Below, in pieces: positions 1-7,694 of a stretch of 64,000 bases of DNA; the stretch's first letter is position 1; every line of letters starts with the position of its first letter. A model generated the notes under the pieces. That model did no database searches. It was not told the DNA's origin and worked only from the letters and a program-made list of their open reading frames with translations. This stretch comes from a virus. Position numbers and translations under genes: made by a program. The DNA is taken from the IMG/VR virus record IMGVR_UViG_3300031857_000005, positions 186,001 to 250,000 of that record; one strand, 5' to 3'.

Positions 1-1
1 T

Positions 2-2095
2 GAATTAAAAATCGCATTAAACGTTGGTGATATATTATATTCGGCAGGAACTGGAACCGACTCAACTGTAAGAGTAGACAATGGAAATTTTGCAAATGGT
101 AACTGCTCAATTGTTGCTGGAGGAAGTGGAAATATTAGTGATAGTCAATATTCAACAATCGGTGGTGGATGTAATAACACAATAAATAATTTTACAACAA
201 ATTCTAACTATTATTCGGTAGTTGGGAATTTAATTGGTGGGGGTAATCGTAATACAATTGATTCTAATACGTTAAATGATGCCGATGTTGGTGGATCAGT
301 AATTGGTGGTGGTTATGTAAATCAATTGATTTCACCTTTTTATGGTTTCAACACGGTTAATGGTGGGGTTTTAAATAGAACATTTTTTGATTATAGTACA
401 ATTGGTGGTGGAGCAATCAATGTTAACTTAGATTCGTTTACAACAATCGGTGGTGGAGCATTTAATACAAACTCAAGTTATACATCAACAATCGGTGGTG
501 GTAATAATAATACAATTGGAACTTTATCTTCTTATTATAATGATCCTATTATTGGTCAAACTATAGGTGGTGGATCTTGTAATACAATGTCATCTTATAG
601 TGCTCAGTATTATAATGGTGGTAGTACAATTAGTGGTGGATATTGTAACACAACAGTTTCTTCATATTATGGAGGGCAAACTATATCAGGAGGGTTTAAT
701 AATATAACATCAAGTGATTATGCAACAGTTGGTGGAGGGGTTAGAAACACATCAAGTGGTTATTATTCAACTGTAAGTGGTGGGATTAACAATACATCAA
801 GTTGTGGTGGTTCATTTATTGGTGGTGGTTGTAACAACACATCAAGTTGTAATTATTCTACCGTAAGTGGAGGTTATAGAAATACATCAAGTTGTTGTAA
901 TTCAACAATAGGTGGTGGTAGAAGTAACACAGTAAGTTCTTGTTATTCAACTGTTAGTGGGGGTCGTAACAACGTATCCGGAATTAGCGGAACTATATCA
1001 GGAATTTATGATCAAACATATAATGGAGGAACATTTAGTGGTTATTATGGGTCATATTCACCAACCTCAACATCTTCAGGGTTTGGTAATGGAGGAACAT
1101 TCTCATTTAATTTTAATACGGGAACATTGTCTAACGTTTATGTTAACACAATTGGTCAAAGTTATGTTCAAGGAGATACGTTATTATTTGACGGTACTTT
1201 ATTTGGTGGATCAAGTGGTACTGATGATGTGACAATTAAAATTAATGTGACATCAAGTGGTAATAATTCTACCGTAAGTGGAGGTTATTGTAATACATCA
1301 ATTGGTAGTAGTTCAACAGTAAGTGGTGGTAAAAGAAACACATCAAGTGGTAGTTATTCAACAATTGGAGGTGGTAATGTTAACACATCAAGTTGTTATT
1401 ACTCAACCGTTGGTGGTGGTAGAAATAACACGTCAAGCGATTATTGTTCAACCATTGGTGGTGGTTTTAATAATAAAATTAATCCAGCATCATCCGATAG
1501 TGGTACTATATACGCATCAACAATAGGAGGAGGATCTTGTAATACAATCGGAACATTATCGGCATATTATGATGTATATGGTGCAACAATAGGTGGGGGA
1601 ACTTGTAATACAGTTGGGACATTATCCTCTTATTGTGGTGTGTATAGCTCAACAATTGGTGGAGGTTCCTTTAATATAATATCATCCTACAGTGGATACT
1701 ATGAAATGTATGGTAATACAATAGCTGGTGGTACTTTTAATACAACGGTATCTTCAGAATACAACGGACAAACAATTGGTGGAGGTCGTGGTAATGTAAC
1801 AAGGTATAATTATTCAACTGTAAGTGGGGGTAGAACTAACACATCAAGTGGTTATTATTCAACAATTGGTGGTGGTATAAATAACACATTAATAAATGGT
1901 TGTTCGGCAATACTTGGAGGAATATGTAATACGTCACAACACGATTGTTCATTTATTGTTGGTAGTGGTATATGTAGTACTGCCGCAAACACAACACACG
2001 TAAATTGTCTACATTTCAGTAACATACCTACATCGTCAGCAGGACTTGCACCAGGTACTGTATATAGTGATTCGTGTGTATTAAAAATAGTATAA
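2..2095 (+). CDS. Phage fibre/adhesin with beta-roll repeats (5' end outside window)
   Basis: The reading frame is open from base 2, so the start lies upstream; 697 residues are visible. Nearly all of it is a 15-residue repeat of the form S-T-[IV]-[GS]-G-G-x-x-N-T-S-S-x-x-Y, like the left-handed beta-roll of YadA-type trimeric adhesin heads. The repeats are rich in Ser, Thr, Asn and unusually Cys (pairs such as SSCCN). A non-repeat insert at about 1000-1250 contains a YVQGDTLLFDG-type stretch seen in phage fibre modules. The C-terminus (SAGLAPGTVYSDSCVLKIV) is the usual ending of phage fibre proteins. I infer a trimeric tail or head fibre. The following genes encode glycosyltransferases, one of a family that modifies beta-helical autotransporter adhesins. 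The fibre role is well supported; the receptor is unknown. Confidence 0.75.
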   Translation, partial: ELKIALNVGDILYSAGTGTDSTVRVDNGNFANGNCSIVAGGSGNISDSQYSTIGGGCNNTINNFTTNSNYYSVVGNLIGGGNRNTIDSNTLNDADVGGSVIGGGYVNQLISPFYGFNTVNGGVLNRTFFDYSTIGGGAINVNLDSFTTIGGGAFNTNSSYTSTIGGGNNNTIGTLSSYYNDPIIGQTIGGGSCNTMSSYSAQYYNGGSTISGGYCNTTVSSYYGGQTISGGFNNITSSDYATVGGGVRNTSSGYYSTVSGGINNTSSCGGSFIGGGCNNTSSCNYSTVSGGYRNTSSCCNSTIGGGRSNTVSSCYSTVSGGRNNVSGISGTISGIYDQTYNGGTFSGYYGSYSPTSTSSGFGNGGTFSFNFNTGTLSNVYVNTIGQSYVQGDTLLFDGTLFGGSSGTDDVTIKINVTSSGNNSTVSGGYCNTSIGSSSTVSGGKRNTSSGSYSTIGGGNVNTSSCYYSTVGGGRNNTSSDYCSTIGGGFNNKINPASSDSGTIYASTIGGGSCNTIGTLSAYYDVYGATIGGGTCNTVGTLSSYCGVYSSTIGGGSFNIISSYSGYYEMYGNTIAGGTFNTTVSSEYNGQTIGGGRGNVTRYNYSTVSGGRTNTSSGYYSTIGGGINNTLINGCSAILGGICNTSQHDCSFIVGSGICSTAANTTHVNCLHFSNIPTSSAGLAPGTVYSDSCVLKIV
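146..1960 (+). repeat. Tandem ~45-bp coding repeats (TIGGGxxNT units)
   Basis: Degenerate tandem units of about 45 bases, with recurring cores such as acaattggtggtgg and aacacatcaagt, encode the 15-residue beta-roll repeat. Longer variants with an extra 10-15 residues, containing SSYY or GTLS, interrupt the register. The repeats are in frame throughout, so they are protein repeats rather than a CRISPR array or an origin. Confidence 0.8.
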
Positions 2096-2152
2096 AAAAT
2101 AATATCAAAAAACATTTCTTAAGAGGAATAAATAAATAAAAAACAAATAAAA

Positions 2153-2344
2153 ATGGAAAACAGAGAAATTAAATTATTGTTTAAATATGAGACACCAGTT
2201 ACTATTGGTGAACATAAAGTAATTGCAATTAGACAAACACCAAAAGGTATTAGATTTAGAACTGAAAATGGTCCTATTTTAAAGGAGGTTGAACGTAAAG
2301 AAACATGGACTGAACAAGAATTGCATGATTTATTGTTGAGTTAA
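2153..2344 (+). CDS. Small hypothetical protein, 63 aa
   Basis: A 63-residue charged protein starting MENREIKLLFKYETP. It has no signal peptide, membrane segment or motif I recognise. The pattern of short hydrophobic strands (KLLFKYE, HKVIAIRQT, GIRFRTENG) followed by a helical tail (WTEQELHDLLLS) suggests a small beta-barrel-like fold with a C-terminal helix. It sits alone between the fibre gene and the first glycosyltransferase, with 57 bases before and 52 after. The ATG follows an A-rich leader without a clear Shine-Dalgarno. Probably a real gene; function unknown. Confidence 0.55.
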   Translation: MENREIKLLFKYETPVTIGEHKVIAIRQTPKGIRFRTENGPILKEVERKETWTEQELHDLLLS

Positions 2345-2396
2345 TATTTTAAAAAAAATACATATACTTTTACAAACATATTATTAAAATTGTAAT

Positions 2397-3140
2397 ATGT
2401 TTGTAACTGTATGTAATAAAGAATATCTTATTGGTTTTGAGGTAATGTTAAAATCTCTTGTGGAGAATAACCCAAGAGTTATTGAGGAAGATATCCCATT
2501 CACAATTATTAGTAATGATTTAACATCAGATGATTTAATAGTTGCGAGAAAAATTCATAATAATATTTCATTAAAAACCTATGATTCATCAAAATATTAT
2601 GAAATTGATGAGTTAAAAAAACAACAGATGTCGTTTGGTGATTACGCCAAATATGAAATATTTTCTATTGAGGATGTTGATAAAATCATATTTCTTGATT
2701 CCGATACTTTAATATTAGGGAACATTGATAGATTAATTGACTCTGATTATAATTTTGGTGCTGTTAGAGAATTGTATATTGACCAATACAATACCGGAGT
2801 AATAGTCATTTCAAAGAAATATTTAAACCCTAAAATCACAAATGATTTAATCAATTTAACAAAAGTTTATGGAATAACTGAACATTCCGATCAGGATATT
2901 ATAAATCATTACTTTGAAGACGTTATTAAAGATTTCCCAATTGAATATAATTTTTTAAAAACATACAATAAAAAAGTATTCCAAAACACAGGGTTACCTA
3001 AGTACATCAAAATATTACACTACATAGTTAAAAAACCTTGGCAACAAAAAGAATTAGTGTCTTTAGAAGAAGGGACTTTATGGACTGAAAGATATTGGTT
3101 TGATTATTATTCAAAAATACTTAAACTAAAAAATGATTAA
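2397..3140 (+). CDS. GT8-type glycosyltransferase
   Basis: A 247-residue protein with the layout of GT8 (glycogenin/LgtC-like) retaining glycosyltransferases. The N-terminus (MFVTVCNKEYLIGFEVMLKSL) is the nucleotide-binding first strand and helix. The metal-binding DxD motif is LDSDTLILG (D101, D103). An acceptor-side NTGVIVIS stretch and the SDQDIINHYF motif follow. Members transfer a sugar from a nucleotide sugar (often UDP-glucose or UDP-galactose) to a glycan or protein. It overlaps the next gene by 8 bases, so the two are probably translated together. It is the first of a series of sugar-transfer genes beside the fibre gene; donor and acceptor cannot be read from the sequence. Confidence 0.82.
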   Translation: MFVTVCNKEYLIGFEVMLKSLVENNPRVIEEDIPFTIISNDLTSDDLIVARKIHNNISLKTYDSSKYYEIDELKKQQMSFGDYAKYEIFSIEDVDKIIFLDSDTLILGNIDRLIDSDYNFGAVRELYIDQYNTGVIVISKKYLNPKITNDLINLTKVYGITEHSDQDIINHYFEDVIKDFPIEYNFLKTYNKKVFQNTGLPKYIKILHYIVKKPWQQKELVSLEEGTLWTERYWFDYYSKILKLKND

Positions 3141-4041
3141 AAGACATTACGATAAAAGTGAGTTATTAAACTACGTTGAGTTAGATAAGGATACAACAAC
3201 ATTAGAGAATAAAGTAATATTATTACATTTAGATTCTTTTTGTTTGGGGGATACTATTTGTTTTGCGTCATTTATTGATTCATTTATAGATTACCACAAC
3301 CCAAAAAAAGTTATTGTATCCACATTTTTTCCTCATTTATTAATATCAAATAATGAAAAATGTGAAATTATTAACGCCAATCAACAAAAAAAATTAACAA
3401 TAGATAAATTAATTGATGTTGGTTATGATAAAAATAATATGTCACATACTTTGGGTGGTATGTTGTATGCAACCAAAGATACAATGATGATACCACAATC
3501 AACCGAACCAAAAAAACCAACATTAATACCAAAATTTAAAAACGTTAAATCAAATAAAATAACTATTGCTCCCGAATCATTAAAATCAATTGCTCAATGG
3601 GATAGAGATGGTTGGCAGTTAGTTGTTGATTCTTTGGTTAATTCTGGTTTTGAGGTTTTTAATGTCTCTTACGAAGATACATTAAAATTAAATAATGTTA
3701 AAGGATATCACGGATTTGATGATATCAACGTCTCGTTAAATCACATATTAGAATCAAGATTGTTTATTGGGCTATCTTCGGGATTATCTTGGTTGGCATG
3801 GGCGTATGATGTTCCAGTTGTTATGATTTCAGGTTTTACAAAAGAACACAATGAATTTGATTGTTTTAGAGTTATTAATAAAAACGTTTGTAATGGGTGT
3901 TTTAATTTATTTCCAAATATTAGCACTAAATGTCCGATATTTTTAAATACAGAAAGAGAAAACGAATGTCATAAAAAAATAACACCAAAAATGGTTATAG
4001 AACAAATAAACAAGGCAATTATGTTTACAAACAATAAATAA
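3133..4041 (+). CDS. TibC/Aah-like (autotransporter heptosyltransferase family) glycosyltransferase
   Basis: A 302-residue GT-B-fold protein. An N-terminal LDSFCLGDTICFASFI segment is followed by a nucleotide-sugar site region (TIAPESLKSIAQWDRDGW, then FIGLSSGLSWLAWAYDVPVVMISG). Near the C-terminus are four cysteines, C253-x2-C256-x10-C267-x11-C279. This layout resembles bacterial autotransporter heptosyltransferases such as TibC and Aah, whose conserved cysteines bind iron and which O-glycosylate Ser residues of beta-helical adhesin repeats. That fits its position next to a Ser-rich beta-roll fibre. The family call is from memory of motifs; the sugar may not be heptose. It overlaps the preceding GT8 gene by 8 bases. 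Confidence 0.7.
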   Translation: MIKRHYDKSELLNYVELDKDTTTLENKVILLHLDSFCLGDTICFASFIDSFIDYHNPKKVIVSTFFPHLLISNNEKCEIINANQQKKLTIDKLIDVGYDKNNMSHTLGGMLYATKDTMMIPQSTEPKKPTLIPKFKNVKSNKITIAPESLKSIAQWDRDGWQLVVDSLVNSGFEVFNVSYEDTLKLNNVKGYHGFDDINVSLNHILESRLFIGLSSGLSWLAWAYDVPVVMISGFTKEHNEFDCFRVINKNVCNGCFNLFPNISTKCPIFLNTERENECHKKITPKMVIEQINKAIMFTNNK

Positions 4042-4058
4042 AATATTATTATAAATTT

Positions 4059-4946
4059 ATGGAAAAAAAATATTCAATATTTCATATAGAAGGTGGGTTA
4101 GGAAAACATATATGTGCAACTGCGGTTGCAAAATGTATTAAGAATAATTTCCCTGAAAGAGAGTTGATTGTGGTATGTGCTTACCCTGAAATATTTTTAA
4201 ATTTAGAATTTATTGATAGAGTGTATAGAATTGGTAACACACCATATTTCTACGATGACTTCATTAATGATAAAGATTCAAAAATATTTAAACATGAACC
4301 TTATTTCACTGATGAACACATACATAAAAAATTACCTCTAATTGAGAATTGGTGCAAACTGTTTAATTTGAATTATTTAGGAGAGAAACCTGAATTAGTA
4401 TTTAATCTTAGGCAAAAACAAACAGGTATTAACAAATGGAAAAGAGATAAACCTGTGATGGTAATCCAAACAAACGGAGGACCCTTAAATGATCAACCTT
4501 ATCCATATTCTTGGACTAGAGATATTCCGTATGATGTTGCTCAACATTTAGTTAATTATTTTTCACCACAATATCACATAATTCAAATATGTAGAAATGA
4601 AAAAAATGCAATTGCAGGATGTGAAGTTATTACAGAACAAATGTCTAACATGGAATTGTTTTCACTATTGTTTATGTCTGAAAAAAGAATTTTAATTGAT
4701 TCTTGTTTGCAACACGCATCTGCGGCAATGGGAATACCATCAACTGTTTTATGGATAGGTACATCGCCAGTTATGTTTGGTTATAACACACACAAAAATA
4801 TTATTGCAAAATTACCTAACACGGTGAAATTACCTGATAGTTATTTGTTTGATTATAATTTTAATGGGTTAACACATGAATGTCCTTTAATAGATACCGA
4901 TATTTTTGATATCGACGAAATAATATATAATATAAATAATTTTTAA
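4059..4946 (+). CDS. GT9/GT-B-like glycosyltransferase
   Basis: A 295-residue protein with an N-terminal HIEGGLGKHICATAVAKCI loop and helix, resembling the donor-binding start of GT-B (heptosyltransferase-like, GT9) enzymes. A second half carries VMVIQTNGGP and ILIDSCLQHASAAMGIPSTVLWIGTSP, resembling the GT9 SxxxHxAAAxGxPT region with Gln-His in place. It lacks signal peptide and membrane segments, so it is cytoplasmic. It is followed after one base by the sulfotransferase gene, suggesting translational coupling. Substrate unknown; it may extend the sugar added by the preceding TibC-like enzyme, which is an inference from gene order. Confidence 0.65.
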   Translation: MEKKYSIFHIEGGLGKHICATAVAKCIKNNFPERELIVVCAYPEIFLNLEFIDRVYRIGNTPYFYDDFINDKDSKIFKHEPYFTDEHIHKKLPLIENWCKLFNLNYLGEKPELVFNLRQKQTGINKWKRDKPVMVIQTNGGPLNDQPYPYSWTRDIPYDVAQHLVNYFSPQYHIIQICRNEKNAIAGCEVITEQMSNMELFSLLFMSEKRILIDSCLQHASAAMGIPSTVLWIGTSPVMFGYNTHKNIIAKLPNTVKLPDSYLFDYNFNGLTHECPLIDTDIFDIDEIIYNINNF

Positions 4947-4947
4947 T

Positions 4948-5769
4948 ATGGTAGAAAAGATATTTTTTCAAAGCTCATTACCAAGAGCTGGTTCAACATT
5001 ATTACAAAACATAATGGGGCAAAATCCTGATTTTTATGTTACACCAACTTCAGGTGTTTTAGAACTTGTATATGCCGCAAGAAACAATTACACTAACTCG
5101 CCTGAATTTAAGGCTCAAGATTCTAAATTAATGAAAGATGGGTTCATATCATTTTGTAAAAATGGTATGGAGGGATTTTTTAATGGTGTAACAGATAAAC
5201 CTTATGTTTTAGATAAAAGTAGAGGGTGGGGAGTTCACTATGGTTTTTTAAATTCTTTTTATCCTGAACCTAAAATAATTTGTATGGTTAGAGATCCAAG
5301 ATCAATTTTTGCGTCAATGGAGAAAAATTTTAGGAAAAGTCAACATTTAGATTCAGGATTGGTTAATCATGCTCAAATGGCAGGAACAACGACTGAAAAG
5401 AGAATTGATATATGGGCTCAATCACAACCTGTTGGTTTGGCTTTAGAAAGATTACAACAAATTTTTAGAGAAGGGGTAAACGACAAAATATTGTTTGTTA
5501 GATTTGAGGATTTAACCTCAAGTCCTAAAACAGAAATAGAAAGAATTTATACCTATTTAGGATTACCGTATTATGAAGGTCATGACTTTAATAACGTAAC
5601 TCAAATTACAAAAGAAGATGATTCAATTTATGGTATTTACGGTGATCATGTCATTAAACAACGAATAGAACCTACCAAAAAAGATTATCGGGATATCTTA
5701 GGTGATGATGCTTCTAATTGGATAAAAAACAGATACAAATGGGTATTTAATCAATTTGGTTATTTTTAA
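4948..5769 (+). CDS. PAPS-dependent sulfotransferase
   Basis: A 273-residue cytosolic-type sulfotransferase. The 5'-phosphosulfate-binding loop is at residues 9-19 (SSLPRAGSTLL). The 3'-phosphate-binding motif is at about 112-124 (CMVRDPRSIFASM), with Arg115 and Ser119 in the expected places. A further conserved FVRFEDLTSSPKTEIERIYTYLG segment is split here for length: VRFEDLTSSP, then IERIYTYLGL. The family moves sulfate from PAPS to hydroxyls or amines of glycans, proteins or small molecules. The next gene encodes APS kinase, which makes PAPS. Together with the surrounding glycosyltransferases this suggests sulfation of a glycan on a virion protein, although a host target is possible. Confidence 0.85.
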   Translation: MVEKIFFQSSLPRAGSTLLQNIMGQNPDFYVTPTSGVLELVYAARNNYTNSPEFKAQDSKLMKDGFISFCKNGMEGFFNGVTDKPYVLDKSRGWGVHYGFLNSFYPEPKIICMVRDPRSIFASMEKNFRKSQHLDSGLVNHAQMAGTTTEKRIDIWAQSQPVGLALERLQQIFREGVNDKILFVRFEDLTSSPKTEIERIYTYLGLPYYEGHDFNNVTQITKEDDSIYGIYGDHVIKQRIEPTKKDYRDILGDDASNWIKNRYKWVFNQFGYF

Positions 5770-5774
5770 TTATT

Positions 5775-6233
5775 ATGGAGAATAAAATTTATTGGTTTAC
5801 CGGTCAGCCAGGTGCGGGAAAGACAGTTTTGTCTTTAATGTTAAAAACGGTTTTAGAACTTGACAATAGTAATAAAGTATTTCATATTGATGGAGATGAA
5901 TTAAGAAGTCTTTTTAATAATCAAAAATACGGTAGAGAAGGTCGTGAAGAGAATATAAAACGAGCACAAGATATTGCTAAATTTATATTAGCTCAAGGAC
6001 ATAGTGTTGTTGTTAGTTTGGTTGCACCATACAAAGAACTTAGAGAAAGTCTTAAACAAGAGTTGGGTAATTTGCTTGTTGAGTTTTATGTTCACACTAC
6101 AGATATTAGAGGTAGAGAACATTTTCACACCGACGAATATGAAAAACCAACAGAAAATTATTTAGATATTAATACAACTAATGTTGACCCACAAATATCA
6201 CTAAACCAAATAATAGAACACATTTCAAAATGA
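5775..6233 (+). CDS. cysC: Adenylylsulfate (APS) kinase
   Basis: A 152-residue P-loop kinase. The Walker A is at residues 10-17 (GQPGAGKT), the family's DGDELR motif at about 40-45, then REENIKRAQDIAKFI and a Walker B-like strand VVVSLVAPYKELR. APS kinase phosphorylates adenylyl sulfate to PAPS, the donor for the sulfotransferase encoded directly upstream (5 bases away). It is shorter than E. coli CysC (about 200 residues), with a trimmed C-terminus, as phage versions often are. It overlaps the nucleotidyltransferase gene by 4 bases (ATGA), so the sulfate-activation genes form one coupled unit. Confidence 0.87.
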   Translation: MENKIYWFTGQPGAGKTVLSLMLKTVLELDNSNKVFHIDGDELRSLFNNQKYGREGREENIKRAQDIAKFILAQGHSVVVSLVAPYKELRESLKQELGNLLVEFYVHTTDIRGREHFHTDEYEKPTENYLDINTTNVDPQISLNQIIEHISK

Positions 6234-6694
6234 ATTGGGAAGTAAAAAATCACGGAGGAGAACCTACAACAAACGAAAGTAAAAAATATGCAATATTTGT
6301 TGGTAGATACCAACCATACCATTATGGACATATTGAGTTAATACAACAAAAATTAAATCAAGGAATTCCTGCTCTTATTATGGTTAGGGATATTGAACCT
6401 GACGAAAAAAATCCATTTACCACTGAACAAACGGTAAAGATGATTGAGGAATATCATAACTCAAAAGGTGATGATGTTAAAGTTGTTATTATTCCTGATA
6501 TTGAATCTGTTAATTACGGTAGAGGTGTTGGGTATGAAATAAATGAATTCACACCACCAGATAATATTGGATTCATATCTGCAACAGGAATAAGAAACTC
6601 AATTGCTAAAGGTGACGACAAATGGAAAGATATGGTGGACGAATCAATACAAGATTATATAATTAATTTTTTAACATATGCAAATACAAAGTAA
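6230..6694 (+). CDS. HxGH nucleotidyltransferase (NadM/cytidylyltransferase-like)
   Basis: A 154-residue protein of the HxGH nucleotidyltransferase superfamily. The catalytic loop GRYQPYHYGHIELI, a NPFTTEQTVKMIEEY helix and the C-terminal ISATGIRNSIAKG motif are all present. By sequence style it looks like NMN/NaMN adenylyltransferases (NadM) or generic cytidylyltransferases. ATP sulfurylase belongs to the same superfamily, and this gene overlaps cysC, so a role in making APS is possible but unproven. Its first 17 or so residues (MNWEVKNHGGEPTTNES) form an extra N-terminal arm. It overlaps the DUF2061 gene by 17 bases. Confidence 0.75.
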   Translation: MNWEVKNHGGEPTTNESKKYAIFVGRYQPYHYGHIELIQQKLNQGIPALIMVRDIEPDEKNPFTTEQTVKMIEEYHNSKGDDVKVVIIPDIESVNYGRGVGYEINEFTPPDNIGFISATGIRNSIAKGDDKWKDMVDESIQDYIINFLTYANTK

Positions 6695-7118
6695 AACTTA
6701 TCAAATCAGATTTAACACAGATTCAAAAACTGATGATGAAAGATGGAGATTAATTGAAAACGGTAACGAGACATTAGTTTCAGACATCATTATTGATGGA
6801 CACACTCAAACAACTAAAGATTGGTTACCGGAAATTAATGATTATAAATGGCATGTTAGTTGTGTTGGTTATTGTAGTATTGAGAATAATGTTGCATATA
6901 TAAAAACCATAAAAGAAGAATCTGTATTAATTAGACATATTTTAAAAACAGTTAGTTATAGATTTTTAGGAACCTTAACTACAGTTGTTGTTGCATATTC
7001 GTTAGGGGCAACAATTGAGGTTTCGGCATTGCTTGGTGTTGGTGAACTTATTATGAAACCATTTATATATTTTGGTCACGAAAGATTGTGGTATAAATAT
7101 ATAAGAATTAAAAAATAA
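6678..7118 (+). CDS. Membrane protein with unknown N-domain fused to DUF2061
   Basis: A 146-residue protein in two parts. Residues 1-75 form a soluble domain with RWRLIENGNE, TTKDWLPE and KWHVSCVGYC, which I do not recognise functionally. Residues 80-146 match the DUF2061 pattern: RHILKTVSYRFLGTLTTVVV, a short second hydrophobic helix, then YFGHERLWYK. Two transmembrane helices are likely (about 92-110 and 113-130). DUF2061 has no firm function. Position after sulfotransferase, APS kinase and nucleotidyltransferase genes, with start overlap, suggests a link to sulfate supply or activation; that is inference. The domain fusion is the odd point. Confidence 0.65.
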   Translation: MQIQSKTYQIRFNTDSKTDDERWRLIENGNETLVSDIIIDGHTQTTKDWLPEINDYKWHVSCVGYCSIENNVAYIKTIKEESVLIRHILKTVSYRFLGTLTTVVVAYSLGATIEVSALLGVGELIMKPFIYFGHERLWYKYIRIKK

Positions 7119-7131
7119 CTTTCTTTCATTG

Positions 7132-7139
7132 TATTTATA
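7132..7139 (+). promoter_or_regulatory. TATTTATA late-promoter-like element
   Basis: An exact TATTTATA lies 7 bases before the ATG at 7147, preceded by TTG. The same octamer stands upstream of at least ten other genes here, mostly structural ones. It is the reverse complement of the T4 late promoter core TATAAATA. The promoter role is inferred. Confidence 0.5.
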
Positions 7140-7146
7140 AGATACA

Positions 7147-7641
7147 ATGGAGCAATCAATTACTATACAAAGTATTAATTATGACGGTGAACTTGCTAAT
7201 ATCTTATTTAAACCAGATATTAGCGAAACCGTATATAATTTAGGTGATCAGTTTTTACCTTTTGTGTTTAATTCAAACACAATTAACCCTAATTTAGAAG
7301 TATTTGGGACATATACTATATTAATTTTATTTAATAAATGCCCATATTTTTTAAATGTCCCAAGACTTACTCCTACACCGACACCTACAAATACGCCAAC
7401 TAGAACACCAACACCTACACCAACACCTACGATTACACCTACACCTACGTTCGATCCTTGTAAGGTACCAACACCAACACCAACGGTTACTACAACGCCT
7501 ACGATTACACCTACAAATACACCAACTCCAAGTGTGACTTGTACAAATCCTTGTGGTTGTCCTGAACCAAGTAAAACACCAAAACCAAGTAAAACACCAA
7601 AACCGACACCTACTTGTACAAGTCCTTGTGGTTGCCCATAA
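7147..7641 (+). CDS. Pro-Thr-rich surface protein, 164 aa
   Basis: Residues 1-73 form a small folded domain ([20 protein letters not shown] onward, with [20 protein letters not shown]). Residues 75-135 are almost entirely Pro-Thr repeats ([20 protein letters not shown]). The C-terminus has two copies of a Cys motif, CTNPCGCP and CTSPCGCP, separated by [13 protein letters not shown]. No signal peptide is visible, so export is not expected and a virion location is more likely. The mucin-like composition makes it a candidate substrate for O-glycosylation by the enzymes encoded on either side. It has its own TATTTATA element. Function otherwise unknown. Confidence 0.6.
   Translation: MEQSITIQSINYDGELANILFKPDISETVYNLGDQFLPFVFNSNTINPNLEVFGTYTILILFNKCPYFLNVPRLTPTPTPTNTPTRTPTPTPTPTITPTPTFDPCKVPTPTPTVTTTPTITPTNTPTPSVTCTNPCGCPEPSKTPKPSKTPKPTPTCTSPCGCP
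7366..7537 (+). repeat. Low-complexity Pro-Thr coding repeat
   Basis: Runs of acacct, acaccaac and related hexamers encode (Pro-Thr)n. Shorter tracts of the same kind occur in the next gene near 7918-7970 and 8193-8219, where they link folded domains. The mixture of synonymous codons shows this is selected protein sequence rather than a simple microsatellite. Confidence 0.8.
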
Positions 7642-7672
7642 ACAATTTAATTTTTGATTAAATGTTTTATTG

Positions 7673-7680
7673 TATTTATA
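7673..7680 (+). promoter_or_regulatory. TATTTATA late-promoter-like element
   Basis: An exact TATTTATA preceded by TTG, 14 bases before the ATG at 7695, in the 53-base gap between two surface-protein genes. The spacing resembles that of the copies at 32653 and 45107. Confidence 0.5.
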
Positions 7681-7694
7681 TAATGTAATTTAAA

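Noticed and set aside
957-1526. Open frames of 91 and 67 residues inside the fibre gene
   Set aside because: They arise from the repeat in another frame and have low-complexity compositions with no independent start signals.
146-1960. Regular short repeats that look like a CRISPR array or iterons
   Set aside because: The units are in frame, degenerate at codon third positions and encode a continuous 15-residue protein repeat; there are no uniform spacers.
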